A stretch of DNA of 64,000 nucleotides from positions 62,001 through 126,000 of the forward strand of contig NZ_QFRW01000083.1 of assembly GCF_003265355.1 (NCBI RefSeq), in the 5' to 3' direction. The DNA is from Glycomyces dulcitolivorans. Its GTDB lineage: Bacteria > Actinomycetota > Actinomycetes > Mycobacteriales > Micromonosporaceae. Every line of letters starts with the position of its first letter. The stretch's first letter is position 1. The position numbers and the translations under genes were made by a program. Below are positions 25,401 to 34,138 of this stretch, one piece after another. The notes beneath the pieces are model-generated. The model was not told where the DNA came from, made no database searches, and was given only the letters and a program-made list of their open reading frames with translations.

Positions 25401-26756
25401 CTAGCAGTCGACGTCGAAGTCGGCCGCAGAGCCGGAGGCGACGAAGCCGAACAGCTCCTTCGTCTGGCCCGCGCCGACGGCGGCGTTCCATCCGACGTCC
25501 TTGGCCGTGACGGTGGAGCCCGAGGTCGTGACCTGCGCGTTCCAGCTCGACTGGATCGACTGCGAGCCCGGCCAGGTCCATCCGATCGTCCAGCCGTTGA
25601 CCGCGTCGTCGGTCGTCATCGAGACCTTCCCCTGCCAGCCCGAGCCCCACGACGAGACGACGTCGATGTGGACGGTGCAGTCCCCTTGCGAGGGCCCGCC
25701 GGTCGTCGGGTCCTCGGAGGTGGGGCCGGTGCCGGTCGGCGTGGTGACCGGGTCGGTCGGCTCGACGTCGCCGGGCCAGCCCGATCCGGCGTTGTTGGCG
25801 AGCTGGTAGGCGATGTCGGGGATGAACTGGCCCGCGGCGCCGGCGCAGCCGTCGGCCTCGCCGGGGAGCTTGACCCACAGGTAGGCGTCGATGCCCGCGA
25901 CGCCGGTCGCGGTCGTCGGGTGCTCGCCGATCGCGCGCCCGGACGGGTCGCACCACTGGTCCCCCAAGGGCCCGTTGCCGTTGCGGGAGGTGTCGATGAC
26001 GGCGCCCTTATTGGTCCCGACGATGTTGCGGACCTGGTTCGCGTAGGCCGTGGACTCCGCGGTGGTGCGGTAGTTCGAGGTGTTCAGCGAGAATCCGTCG
26101 GCGTACTGGATGCCGGCGGCCTGGAGCCGCGAGGCGGCGTCGGGGGCGTCGAGCCAGCCGGAGTGGCCGGAGTCGATGTAGACCTTGACGCCGGGGTCGG
26201 CCGCGTTGAGGGTCTGCGCGGCGTAGGCGAGCGAGGCGTTGATCTGGGCCCGCTCGCTCGATCCGTAGCAGTCGTGCGCGATGACGTCGGGTTCGAGGAC
26301 GATGTACGCTGGGCCGTCGATCTGGGCCGCGATCTGGTCGATCCAGCCGCGGTAGACCGAGTGGCTGGACGCGCCGCCGCCGGAGGCGCCGCCGCAGTCG
26401 CGGTTGGGGATGTTGTAGACGACCATGATCGGGGCCGCCCCGGCGGCCGCCGCGCCGTCGACGACGGCCGAGACCTGCGCGGCGATGCCGCCGGTGGGGC
26501 TGGTCTGGGTGAACCAGGTGCCCGCGGGGGTCTCGGCGATGCGGTCGCGGATCATCGCCGTCCGGGAGTCGTTGGGGTTCTGGGCGACCCAGCGGGCCGC
26601 CTGCGTATTGGGGTTCGTCCACAGTGCTTGGGCCTGCGCGGAGACGTCGTCCTGCGCGCCCGCGTTCGGGCTGAGGAGGAATCCCGCGCCGAGTGCCGCC
26701 GCCAGTGCGGTGGCCGCCGCCGCGACCACGCCTGCGAGGCGCTGCCGTCGGTTCAT
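25401..26756 (-). CDS. Secreted GH6 cellulase with CBM2
   Basis: The 451-residue protein has a signal peptide (MNRRQRLAGVVAAAA, cleavage after about residue 34, NAGAQ), a GH6 domain and a Thr/Pro linker (TDPVTTPTGTGPTSEDPTTG). A C-terminal family 2 cellulose-binding module is framed by two cysteines (GDCTVHID and DFDVDC). GH6 signatures are YNIPNRDCGG with the acid Asp, VLEPDVIAHDC, YIDSGHSGWL and YLWVKLPGEADG. It should act on crystalline cellulose as an inverting endoglucanase or cellobiohydrolase. AAGGAG precedes the ATG. A CebR-like operator overlaps the promoter, implying induction by cellobiose. Confidence 0.93.
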   Translation of the reverse strand: MNRRQRLAGVVAAAATALAAALGAGFLLSPNAGAQDDVSAQAQALWTNPNTQAARWVAQNPNDSRTAMIRDRIAETPAGTWFTQTSPTGGIAAQVSAVVDGAAAAGAAPIMVVYNIPNRDCGGASGGGASSHSVYRGWIDQIAAQIDGPAYIVLEPDVIAHDCYGSSERAQINASLAYAAQTLNAADPGVKVYIDSGHSGWLDAPDAASRLQAAGIQYADGFSLNTSNYRTTAESTAYANQVRNIVGTNKGAVIDTSRNGNGPLGDQWCDPSGRAIGEHPTTATGVAGIDAYLWVKLPGEADGCAGAAGQFIPDIAYQLANNAGSGWPGDVEPTDPVTTPTGTGPTSEDPTTGGPSQGDCTVHIDVVSSWGSGWQGKVSMTTDDAVNGWTIGWTWPGSQSIQSSWNAQVTTSGSTVTAKDVGWNAAVGAGQTKELFGFVASGSAADFDVDC

Positions 26757-26816
26757 CTGGTGCTCCTTGGGGTCTAGGTGCCGGTTAGCCCGGAGGAAAT
26801 TCACTTATGTCAATGT

Positions 26817-26844
26817 ATGGTAGCGCTTCCAAACTGGGTGTTAA
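26817..26844 (-). promoter_or_regulatory. GH6 promoter with CebR-like operator
   Basis: TGGTAGCGCTTCCA (26818-26831) matches the CebR box TGGGAGCGCTCCCA at 12 of 14 positions. It overlaps a minus-strand -10 TACCAT (26817-26822) that has TTAACA (26839-26844) 16 bp upstream. CebR is the LacI-family cello-oligosaccharide repressor of actinomycetes, so a repressor here would block RNA polymerase. Confidence 0.7.
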
Positions 26845-26902
26845 AGCGACCCCACCCGTCAAAAGGGCAGCATGGGACATCGACCGCCGTCGAACTGGGG
26901 TG

Positions 26903-28303
26903 TTAGCGGTTTCCGGTCTTGCGCAGCAGCGCCATGAACATCGCGTCGGTGCCGTGCCGGTGCGGCCACAGCTGCACGAAATCGCCCCGCGCCGAATCCG
27001 GGACGCGGTCGAGCAGCCACTCGGGCCGCACGAGCTCCGCTCCCCCGGCCTTGAGCACCGACTCGACCGCCTCGGAGGTCTCGTCGAGCACCGGCGAGCA
27101 CGTCACGTACGCGACCAGACCGCCCTTGCGCGCCAACCGGAGTCCCGCCGCCAGCAGCTCGCGCTGGAGCGGCACCAGGGCGTCCAGGTCGGACCGCTGC
27201 TTGCGCCAGCGCGCCTCCGGGCGCCGCCGCAGCGCGCCCAGCCCCGAGCACGGGGCGTCCACCAGCACCCGGTCGGCCGAGTTCGGCTCCCCGAACAGGC
27301 GCCCGTCGCCGGTGTGGACGGTGACCGGCAGTCCCCTGGCGGCCTTGGCGACCAGCTCGGCGCGGTGGGGCTGGACCTCGACCGCGTCCAGGTGCGCGCC
27401 CCGCTGCGCGGCGAGCGCGCCCAGGAGCCCGGTCTTGCCGCCGGGCCCGGCGCACAGGTCGACCCAGGACTCGTCGCGGCCCTCCAGGGGCGCCTCGGCG
27501 AGGGCGACGGCGACGAGCTGGCTGCCCTCGTCCTGGACGTGGGCGAGCCCGGTGGCGACGGCCTTGATGCGGCCGGGGTCGCCGCCGGGCAGGTACACCG
27601 CGTACGGCGAGAACTGCCCGTGCAGGCCCCCGCGCGTCTCGCGCGACAGGTCGCCCTTGGTGATGCGTCCGGGCTTGGCGCACAGGTGGACCGGGGGCGC
27701 GACGTTGTCGGCGGCGAGGGCCGGGGCGAGTTCCTCGGGGCCGAGGACGGCCTCGAACTCGCGGGCGATCCACTCGGGGTGGGCGTGGCGCAGGGACAGG
27801 TCGTGGAGCCGGTCGCCGGTGGCGAGGTCGGCGCACCACTGGTCGAGGTCCTTGGCGGCGACCTTGCGCAGGACGGCGTTGGCGAGCCCGGAGACGCGGG
27901 GGCTGACGGCGGCCTTGACGAGGCTGACGGTGGTGGCGACGGCCGCGTGCGCGGGGATGCGCATGTACAGCAGCTGGTAGGCGCCCAGGCAGAGCGCGTC
28001 GAGGAGGTCCTGCTGGAGTTCGCGCACGTCGCGCCCGGAGGCGGCGGCGAGGATCTTCTCCAGGGTGCCGAGGCTGCGCAGGGTCCCGTAGGTGAGCTCG
28101 GTGATGAGCCCGGCGTCGCGGCCGGTGTGGCCGGTCTCGTTGATCATGCGCGGCAGCACGATGTTGGCGTAGGCGTTGTCGGCGGTGACGGCGCGGATCG
28201 CGTCGAAGGCGATGCGCCGCGGGTTGACCGTGGGGCGCGGCTCGTCGTCGTCGCGGCGGGGCGCGCGCTTGCGGCCGGTATTGCGGGACCTGTTGTCGCT
28301 CAT
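26903..28303 (-). CDS. rsmB: 16S rRNA m5C967 methyltransferase
   Basis: The 466-residue enzyme has an N-terminal NusB-like RNA-binding domain ([11 protein letters not shown] to about residue 160) and a C-terminal SAM methyltransferase with [13 protein letters not shown]. The catalytic cysteines lie in [19 protein letters not shown] and [13 protein letters not shown]. It methylates cytosine 967 of 16S rRNA. Its ATG overlaps the fmt stop (ATGA), so it is translationally coupled to fmt, a common actinobacterial def-fmt-rsmB order. The first 35 residues are basic and disordered. Confidence 0.93.
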   Translation of the reverse strand: MSDNRSRNTGRKRAPRRDDDEPRPTVNPRRIAFDAIRAVTADNAYANIVLPRMINETGHTGRDAGLITELTYGTLRSLGTLEKILAAASGRDVRELQQDLLDALCLGAYQLLYMRIPAHAAVATTVSLVKAAVSPRVSGLANAVLRKVAAKDLDQWCADLATGDRLHDLSLRHAHPEWIAREFEAVLGPEELAPALAADNVAPPVHLCAKPGRITKGDLSRETRGGLHGQFSPYAVYLPGGDPGRIKAVATGLAHVQDEGSQLVAVALAEAPLEGRDESWVDLCAGPGGKTGLLGALAAQRGAHLDAVEVQPHRAELVAKAARGLPVTVHTGDGRLFGEPNSADRVLVDAPCSGLGALRRRPEARWRKQRSDLDALVPLQRELLAAGLRLARKGGLVAYVTCSPVLDETSEAVESVLKAGGAELVRPEWLLDRVPDSARGDFVQLWPHRHGTDAMFMALLRKTGNR

Positions 28304-29220
28304 GTGAACCTCGGTGCGGTCTGGAGGCCGCGGCCCCACGATGCGGCGTCCATGGGCTTCTTGCCGGCGGGCTGGACCTGGCCCAGCAGCACGGGTTCGG
28401 TGGCGGTGCCGACGTGCACCGTTTTCTTGGCGAGGGCGACCTCGCCGGGCGCGAGCGGCGGACCGTCGGGGTCGGGCGTGACGGGGCCCAGGCGCAGGCG
28501 CTGGCCGTCGAGGTCGGTCCAGGCGCCGGGGGCGGGGGTGACGGCGCGGACGCGGCGGTCGACGGCGAACGCGGGGTCGCTCCAGCGGACGCGGGCGTCC
28601 TCGACGGTGACCTTGGGGGCGTAGGAGACGCCGTCCTCGGGCTGCGGTTCGCCGGTGAGGGCGCCGGCTTCGAGGCCGTCGACGACGTCGACGGTGAGGC
28701 GGGCCCCGGCGGCCGCGAGGCGGTCGAGGAGGTCGCCGGAGGTGTCACGGGGGCCGACAGGCTCGGTGAGGCGGCCGTAGACGGGGCCGGTGTCGAGCCC
28801 GGCTTCGAGCTGGAAGACGCACGCGCCGGTCATCTGGTCGCCGTTGAGGACGGCGTACTGGACGGGGGCGGCCCCGCGCCAGGCGGGGAGGAGGGAGAAG
28901 TGGAGGTTGATCCAGCCGAGCCGCGGGATGTCGAGCGCGGCGGGCGGGACGAGGGCGCCGTAGGCGACGACGGGGACGATGTCGGCGTCGAGGTCGCGCA
29001 GGCGCTGGAGGAATTCGGGTTCGCGGGGCTTGGCCGGGGCGAGGACCTCGACGCCGTGCCCGTCGGCCCACTCGGCGACGGGCGAGCGGTGGAGCTTTCG
29101 CCCGCGCCCGGTGGGGGCGTCGGGGCGGGTGAGGACGGCGACGACCTCGTGCGCGGACGCGTGGAGGGCCTCCAGGGTCGGCAGGGCGACCTCCGGGGTC
29201 CCGGCGAAGACGATCCTCAT
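28300..29220 (-). CDS. fmt: Methionyl-tRNA formyltransferase
   Basis: This 306-residue enzyme formylates initiator Met-tRNA using 10-formyl-THF. [19 protein letters not shown] at the start, [18 protein letters not shown] with the catalytic Asn/His, and a C-terminal tRNA-binding barrel ([10 protein letters not shown]) define the family. The catalytic Asp lies in the LDTGPVYG segment. Start and stop overlap neighbours by 4 bp on both sides, showing a tight def-fmt-rsmB unit. Confidence 0.95.
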   Translation of the reverse strand: MRIVFAGTPEVALPTLEALHASAHEVVAVLTRPDAPTGRGRKLHRSPVAEWADGHGVEVLAPAKPREPEFLQRLRDLDADIVPVVAYGALVPPAALDIPRLGWINLHFSLLPAWRGAAPVQYAVLNGDQMTGACVFQLEAGLDTGPVYGRLTEPVGPRDTSGDLLDRLAAAGARLTVDVVDGLEAGALTGEPQPEDGVSYAPKVTVEDARVRWSDPAFAVDRRVRAVTPAPGAWTDLDGQRLRLGPVTPDPDGPPLAPGEVALAKKTVHVGTATEPVLLGQVQPAGKKPMDAASWGRGLQTAPRFT

Positions 29221-29768
29221 CGCTTGAAGAACACACCCTTGGAGTCGTGGGGGGTGACTTTGACCTTGACCTCTTCGTTGTACCAGTCCTGGGACTGGAT
29301 CTCGGTGAGCGCGGCCTTGCGGCGCTCGGAGTCGAGGCGGTCGATGAAGATGATGCCGTCGAGGTGGTCGGTCTCGTGCTGGAGGCAGCGGGCCATGAGG
29401 CCGGTGCCGACGATCTGGAGGGGGTCGCCGTACTCGTTGAAGCCCTTGGCGACGACGTTCTGGCGGCGCACGGTGTCGAAGTACAGGCCGGGCAGGGACA
29501 GGCAGCCCTCGGGGCCGTCCTGCTCCTCCTCGTCGGGGAATTCGAGGACGGGGTTGACGATGTGCCCGATGACGTCGTCGACGTCGAAGGAGAAGACCCG
29601 CTTGCTCACGCCCAGCTGGGGGGCGGCGAGGCCGGCGCCGCCCTCGTCGCGCATGGTGTCGAGCAGGTCCTTCACGAGGTTCCGCAGCTCCTTGTCAAAG
29701 GTGTCGACGTCCTCGGCCGCGGTGCGCAGGACCGGGTCGCCGAAGATGCGGATGGGCTGGATCGACAA
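29217..29768 (-). CDS. def: Peptide deformylase
   Basis: The 183-residue metalloenzyme removes the formyl group from nascent peptides. All three motifs are present: [18 protein letters not shown] (metal Cys) and QHETDHLDG (metal His pair and catalytic Glu). I chose the TTG start at 29768, preceded by GGAAGG, giving the typical start [15 protein letters not shown]. Upstream in-frame codons exist but lack a ribosome binding site. Confidence 0.94.
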   Translation of the reverse strand: MSIQPIRIFGDPVLRTAAEDVDTFDKELRNLVKDLLDTMRDEGGAGLAAPQLGVSKRVFSFDVDDVIGHIVNPVLEFPDEEEQDGPEGCLSLPGLYFDTVRRQNVVAKGFNEYGDPLQIVGTGLMARCLQHETDHLDGIIFIDRLDSERRKAALTEIQSQDWYNEEVKVKVTPHDSKGVFFKR

Positions 29769-29982
29769 TGTGCTGACCTTCCGGTGCGTGTACTGGCCGT
29801 TCACCAGTGTCCCATTCGCCTGTGCTGCGCGGTGCCGGGTCGGCGGGCCGTGTGGCGCGTCTCGGCTCGGGCGGCCCGGGAGGGGTCCCGGTGGTGAGCA
29901 GCAGGCCCGCGACGACCCCCGCCGCGACGCACGCGGCGACCACGAGCGCGGGGAAGGGGACGTCGGCGAGGAGGAGTCCCAT
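29695..29982 (-). CDS. Possible small membrane protein
   Basis: A 95-codon reading frame occupies the 217-bp gap before def and runs 74 bp into it in another frame. Residues 9-30 form one hydrophobic helix (FPALVVAACVAAGVVAGLLL), followed by a Pro/Arg-rich tail. It starts 4 nt after the end of an ABC permease gene. High GC makes chance frames common, and I see no homologue, so it may be spurious. Confidence 0.25.
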   Translation of the reverse strand: MGLLLADVPFPALVVAACVAAGVVAGLLLTTGTPPGPPEPRRATRPADPAPRSTGEWDTGERPVHAPEGQHIVDPAHPHLRRPGPAHRGRGRRHL

Positions 29983-29985
29983 GGC

Positions 29986-30702
29986 TCAGGCCGGTCTCGT
30001 GCGCATCGGGGCCTTGGCGAGCAGGGCCCAGGCGAGGAGGGCGAACAGGACCGCGAGGACGGCGTCGAGCGGCGCGAGCGACAGCTGGGTCGGGATCTCC
30101 AGGTTGATCCCGTCCTTCATGGGGAGCTCGTCGGCGGCCATCCTCGCCGCCAGGTAGGCGGGCATGCGGTACAGGACGAGGGAGACGAGGACGGCGCTGG
30201 CGAGGGCGCCGAGCCAGCGGCGGCCGAGCCGGATGACGACGGCGCCGGCGGCGGCGCCGACCGCGAAGTACACCGCGGGCCTGACGACCGATTCGAGCAG
30301 TCCGGTCCCGTAAAACCCCTGATGGTATTCGGCGCCGCGGAAGGTGGAGAAGAGTCCGATGACCGCGAGCCCGAGGTGGGTCAGGGCCGCCGTGGCGACG
30401 ACGGTGGCCGCGCCGAACAGGGCGTACGCGGTCAGGAACTCCTTGCGGGTGAGGCCGTTGGCGAGAGCGAGCGGGTAGGACTTGGTCAGGTGCACCCAGG
30501 CGAGCGCGGTCACGATGAGCGGCACCGAGAAGACGACCCAGTAGGCGAACTCCCGGTACTCGCCGGTGGCGGCGCGGACGACGATCGAGGCGAGGGCCAG
30601 GGCGGCGAAGGCGGCGACGGACCAGAGGCCGAAGGTCCGGGCCGCGTCGGCCGACAGTGCGGCGGCGAGGCGGTACTTGCGGTGGGTGAGCAGCGCGGTC
30701 AC
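29986..30702 (-). CDS. ABC exporter membrane subunit 3
   Basis: This 238-residue protein has about six transmembrane helices, for example FGLWSVAAFAALALASIVV, FLTAYALFGAATVVATAAL and LDAVLAVLFALLAWALL. It shows a NGLTRKEFL segment after the second helix pair that is shared with its two neighbours (KGVTRRELT and AGLTRRELA). This is the ABC-2-like permease fold of GntR-linked exporters. It begins 3 nt past the preceding gene and is last in the operon. The substrate is unknown. Confidence 0.75.
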   Translation of the reverse strand: MTALLTHRKYRLAAALSADAARTFGLWSVAAFAALALASIVVRAATGEYREFAYWVVFSVPLIVTALAWVHLTKSYPLALANGLTRKEFLTAYALFGAATVVATAALTHLGLAVIGLFSTFRGAEYHQGFYGTGLLESVVRPAVYFAVGAAAGAVVIRLGRRWLGALASAVLVSLVLYRMPAYLAARMAADELPMKDGINLEIPTQLSLAPLDAVLAVLFALLAWALLAKAPMRTRPA

Positions 30703-30704
30703 GG

Positions 30705-31388
30705 TCAGACTCGTTTCGCTCGGACGGGAATGGACCTGAGGGTGGCCGCGGTGCCCGCGACCAGGACGGCGGTGACTGCGAGGGCGACGGCGGCCCAGGC
30801 GGCGACGGCGGTGTCGTAGGAGCCGAACTCCAGGGCGAGGATGCCCGCGTAGTGTCCGGCGGCCGCGACCAGGACGATCGCGGTGAACCAGTGGTTGCCG
30901 CCGAAGCGGAGCGCGGCGGCGCCGATGAGGACGCCGGTGAAGAAGTAGATCGGCGCGATGAGCACGTACCGGGCGCCGTCGGCGAGGGTCTGGCCCCAGG
31001 TGTCGAGCGGTTCGGCGAAGACGGCGAGCAGGGCGTGCTCGGCGGCGAACCCGGCGGTCACGATCGCGGCCGTCCCGATCGAGGCGAGGACCCCGAACAC
31101 CAAGTAGGCGACGGTGAGCTCGCGGCGGGTGACGCCTTTGGCGAGCGTCCCGGGCAGGGTCTGGTACAGCAGCATGCCGGCGGTGCAGGCGACGAACCAC
31201 TGGAAGACGGTGGCGGTGATCGTCCACAGTCCGGTCTCGATGGCGCTGATGAGCAGCACCGACAGGAACGGGGTGAGGACGACCCAGGCGAGCATCACCC
31301 AGCGCAGCCAGCGGGTGGAGCCGAGGAAGAGGCTGAGGCCGAGCCGGTAGCGGCGCTTGGCGAGGGCGGTGGTGTCGGCCATGGTCAT
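30705..31388 (-). CDS. ABC exporter membrane subunit 2
   Basis: The 227-residue product has about six hydrophobic helices (WVMLAWVVLTPFLSVLLI, YVLIAPIYFFTGVLIGAAAL, AAVALAVTAVLVAGTAA) and the shared loop KGVTRRELTVAYLVFG. It is a paralogue in architecture of the genes on both sides. Its ATG overlaps the stop of subunit 1 (ATGA), which sets the start. It probably forms part of the membrane channel served by the single ATPase of the operon. Confidence 0.75.
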   Translation of the reverse strand: MTMADTTALAKRRYRLGLSLFLGSTRWLRWVMLAWVVLTPFLSVLLISAIETGLWTITATVFQWFVACTAGMLLYQTLPGTLAKGVTRRELTVAYLVFGVLASIGTAAIVTAGFAAEHALLAVFAEPLDTWGQTLADGARYVLIAPIYFFTGVLIGAAALRFGGNHWFTAIVLVAAAGHYAGILALEFGSYDTAVAAWAAVALAVTAVLVAGTAATLRSIPVRAKRV

Positions 31389-32143
31389 GCTTTCTTGGAT
31401 CGGAGCGGGACGTCGATGAGGATGCGGTAGGCGGCGGCCGCGAGGACGGCGGTGACCGCGACGATGGTCGCGATGACGACGCCGCGGGCCCACCCGTCCA
31501 TGAACAGGCCGAGGAAGCCCGCCCAGCCGGGGCCGACCGGTTCGGTGTCGTACAGGCCGTTGTCGAGGCTGAACACGACCGGGATGATCGGGACGAGCAG
31601 CAGCCAGCCCGCGCCCTCCCAGCGGTAGGAGGCGATGCCGATGACGGTGCCGGCCGCGAAGTACACCAGGTACAGCAGCGGGTAGTACGAGGCGAACGCG
31701 ATGGTGTCGCCGAGGGACCCGATGGGGGCGATGGCGTCGCTGGCGTCGATCCCCTGGGACCAGCCGAGGGCGTCGTAGTAGGCGCGCTCGCCGAGGATGC
31801 CGGCGAAGGCGACGGCGCCGAGGACGAGCGACCACAGGACGCCGAAGACGCCCATGGAGACGGCGAGCTCGCGGCGGGTCAGGCCCGCGGCGATCATGTT
31901 GGGCACCAGCGTGAACACGAAGCCGCCGCCGACGAACGCGGTGAACCACTTGCCGACGTTCGCGGTGTAGTACCAGGCCGAGAGCGCGACGTCGCTGTAC
32001 TGGGAGATCACCAGCGGCACCGCGAAGGACAGGACGAGGGCGGCGAGGACCCAGTACTTGAAGTACTTCAGGCCCTCCAGGGCGAAGCCGGCGCCGAGGG
32101 CGTACCGGCGGGTGGGCAGGCGCAGGTTGGCGAGGGAGGACAT
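31385..32143 (-). CDS. ABC exporter membrane subunit 1
   Basis: This 252-residue membrane protein has about six helices (YWVLAALVLSFAVPLVI, WSLVLGAVAFAGILG, GVVIATIVAVTAVLAAAAY) and the loop AAGLTRRELAVSMGVFG shared with subunits 2 and 3. It starts 2 nt after the ATPase stop. It is most likely a permease of a YtrA-regulated type exporter. Confidence 0.75.
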   Translation of the reverse strand: MSSLANLRLPTRRYALGAGFALEGLKYFKYWVLAALVLSFAVPLVISQYSDVALSAWYYTANVGKWFTAFVGGGFVFTLVPNMIAAGLTRRELAVSMGVFGVLWSLVLGAVAFAGILGERAYYDALGWSQGIDASDAIAPIGSLGDTIAFASYYPLLYLVYFAAGTVIGIASYRWEGAGWLLLVPIIPVVFSLDNGLYDTEPVGPGWAGFLGLFMDGWARGVVIATIVAVTAVLAAAAYRILIDVPLRSKKA

Positions 32144-32145
32144 GC

Positions 32146-33018
32146 TCAGGCTCCGTTCCGGTTCGGGTCGGTGAGGTGGATGAAGAGGTCCTGGAGGCCG
32201 ACCGGGCCGATCTCGATCCCGGCAGCGGCGGCGCGCTCGCGGACGGACTTGTCCAGGGCGTCGGCGACGGTGATGGACTTCGTGCCGCCGAGGCGCTGCT
32301 CGGCGAGGGCGGCGAGGCCGAGGGCGTCGACGGCGTCGGCCGGGCCGGTGAGGGTGGCGCCCATGCCCTGGAAGGCCTCGATGTCGGCGTGGCGCAGGAT
32401 GCGTCCCCTGTCGACGATGATCACCTCTTCGAGGTAGTTGGCGACCTCGTCGATCAGGTGCGTGGAGAGCACGACCGTGTGCGGGCGCTCCATGTACTCG
32501 GCGAGGAGCTCCTTGTAGAACGCGTCCCGGGTGGGGGCGTCCATGCCGAGGTGGACCTCGTCGAACATGGTGAGCTCGGCGCGGGCGGCGAGGCCGCAGA
32601 CGGCGGCCAGGACCGAGCGCTTGCCGCGGGAGAGGGCGCTGACGCGCTTCTTCAGGGGCACTTCGAACTTGTCGGCGAGCTTGTAGGCGTAGTCGGTGTC
32701 GAAGGAGGGCCGGATCTGGCCGGTCTCGATGACGGCCTTGACGGTCTCGGAGTCGTCGAAGTCGCCGCCTTCGCGGATGAGGGCGACGCGGGAGACGATC
32801 GGGGCGTTCTCCCACACCGGCTCGCCGCCGACGCGGACCTCGCCGGAGGTGGGTCGGCGGAAGGCGGCGAGGAGGCTGAGCAGGCTGGTCTTGCCGGCGC
32901 CGTTGCGGCCGAGGAGCCCGTAGATCTTGCCGGCCTCCAGGTCGAGGTCGACGTCGGCGAGGGCGGCCTCGGCGCCGTACTTCAGGGTGACGTTGCGGAG
33001 GTTGACGGTGAAGCTCAT
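32146..33018 (-). CDS. ABC transporter ATP-binding protein
   Basis: The 290-residue ATPase has Walker A GRNGAGKT (about 37-44), a divergent signature LSRGKRS in place of LSGGQ, Walker B LTMFDEVHLGMD and the switch STHLIDEV. The degenerate signature is common in YtrB/EcsA-like exporters under GntR control. A C-terminal extension of about 80 residues follows the catalytic core. It overlaps the GntR gene by 4 bp and serves, by position, three following permeases. Confidence 0.88.
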   Translation of the reverse strand: MSFTVNLRNVTLKYGAEAALADVDLDLEAGKIYGLLGRNGAGKTSLLSLLAAFRRPTSGEVRVGGEPVWENAPIVSRVALIREGGDFDDSETVKAVIETGQIRPSFDTDYAYKLADKFEVPLKKRVSALSRGKRSVLAAVCGLAARAELTMFDEVHLGMDAPTRDAFYKELLAEYMERPHTVVLSTHLIDEVANYLEEVIIVDRGRILRHADIEAFQGMGATLTGPADAVDALGLAALAEQRLGGTKSITVADALDKSVRERAAAAGIEIGPVGLQDLFIHLTDPNRNGA

Positions 33019-33380
33019 TGGAGGGCGCCTTCCTGGGCCTTGAGGTAGTCGATGATGTCGGTCAGGGGGATGCCGGCCTGGCGGGCCTCGCGGACCAGGG
33101 GGGCCAGGACGCGTTCGAAGAAGCGGTCGCGGAAGTCGGCCGCGAGCCGGTCGCGGGCGTCGTCGGCGACGAACATGCCGACGCCGCGCTGCTTGTAGAG
33201 GACGCCCTCGTCGACCAGCTCCCGGAACGCCTTCTGCGCCGTGGCCGGGTTGATCTGGTAGAACGCGGCGTACTGGTTGGTCGACATGACCTTGCCTCCC
33301 GGTTCGAGCGATCCGTTCATGATCTCGGCCTTGATCTGGTCGGCGATCTGCCGATAGATCGGCGTGCCGTCATCGAACAT
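33015..33380 (-). CDS. GntR family regulator (YtrA subfamily)
   Basis: The 121-residue protein has a winged HTH (IYRQIADQIKAEIMNGSLEPG, STNQYAAFYQINPATAQKAF, LYKQRGVGMFV) and only a short two-helix C-terminal dimerisation segment. This is characteristic of the YtrA subfamily, which represses adjacent ABC exporter operons and often responds to envelope-active drugs. AGGAGG precedes the ATG. It is the first gene of the exporter operon and probably autoregulates through the dyad at 33421-33444. Confidence 0.92.
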   Translation of the reverse strand: MFDDGTPIYRQIADQIKAEIMNGSLEPGGKVMSTNQYAAFYQINPATAQKAFRELVDEGVLYKQRGVGMFVADDARDRLAADFRDRFFERVLAPLVREARQAGIPLTDIIDYLKAQEGALQ

Positions 33381-33420
33381 CTCGCCTCCTAACTTGTGGG
33401 TACGGGTTCATCGGTGCTGG

Positions 33421-33444
33421 GGTTCATTACTTGACTAATGAACC
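33421..33444. promoter_or_regulatory. YtrA-type operator
   Basis: GGTTCATTA (33421-33429) and TAATGAACC (33436-33444) form a perfect 9-bp-arm dyad with a 6-nt spacer. An extra half site GGTTCAT lies at 33405-33411. On the minus strand TATGGT just upstream could be the -10, so the dyad would cover the transcription start of the GntR-ABC operon. Confidence 0.75.
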
Positions 33445-33456
33445 ATAGCACGAAGA

Positions 33457-33481
33457 AACCCGGGGCGGGTGGCCCCGGGTT
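33457..33481 (-). terminator. Terminator of the two-component operon
   Basis: AACCCGGGG pairs with CCCCGGGTT around a 7-nt loop, 12 nt past the response regulator stop. On the minus strand it is followed by TCTTC, a weak U-tract. Confidence 0.75.
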
Positions 33482-33493
33482 CGGCAGAGGTTG

Positions 33494-34138
33494 TTAGACG
33501 AGGCCGCCTTCGTAGGCGGCGATGACGGCCTGGGTGCGGTCGCGGACGCCGAGCTTGGTGTAGACGCTGCTCAGGTGGGTCTTGACGGTCTCGCGGCCGA
33601 GGAACAGCTCGGCGGCGATCTCGGCGTTCGACAGGCCGCGGGCCGTGAGGGTGAGGACTTCGCGCTCGCGCTCACTGAGGTTCCCGATCCCGTTCTGCGC
33701 GTTGCGGTTCAGCGTCGCAGACCCCGCGAGGCGGCGGACGGCCTCGGGGAACAGGAGGGCGTCGGTGCGGGCGACGAGGCGGACGGCGGCGAGGAGGTCT
33801 TCGAGGCGGGTGCGCTTGAGCAGGAACCCGCCGGCGCCCGCGCGCAGCGCCTGCCACACGTAGTCGTCGTTGTCGAAGGTGGTGACGACGAGGATCTTCG
33901 GCGGGGCGGCGAGTTCGGCGGTGATGCGGGCGGTGGCCTCGATGCCGTCGACCTTCGGCATCCGCACGTCCATGAGCATGACGTCCACGTTCCCCTTGCG
34001 GGCGATGGCGAGCGCGTCGATCCCGTCGGCGCCTTCGGCGACGACGTCGAGGTCGGGTTCGGCGCCGATGACGGCGGCGAACCCGGAGCGGATGAGCGCC
34101 TCGTCGTCGACGAGGGCGATGCGCAGCGGCGCGGTCAT
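33494..34138 (-). CDS. NarL/LuxR-type response regulator
   Basis: This 214-residue regulator has an intact receiver domain: acidic pair DDE, phosphoacceptor Asp in VMLMDVRMPKVDG, Thr in VVTTFDN and Lys in FLLKRT. A LuxR-type HTH follows (LSEREREVLTLTARGLSNAEIAAEL ... VKTHLSSVYTKL in two helices). It pairs with the histidine kinase upstream, whose stop overlaps its start by 4 bp. Targets are unknown; the GntR-ABC operon is the nearest downstream unit but is separated by a terminator. Confidence 0.93.
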   Translation of the reverse strand: MTAPLRIALVDDEALIRSGFAAVIGAEPDLDVVAEGADGIDALAIARKGNVDVMLMDVRMPKVDGIEATARITAELAAPPKILVVTTFDNDDYVWQALRAGAGGFLLKRTRLEDLLAAVRLVARTDALLFPEAVRRLAGSATLNRNAQNGIGNLSEREREVLTLTARGLSNAEIAAELFLGRETVKTHLSSVYTKLGVRDRTQAVIAAYEGGLV

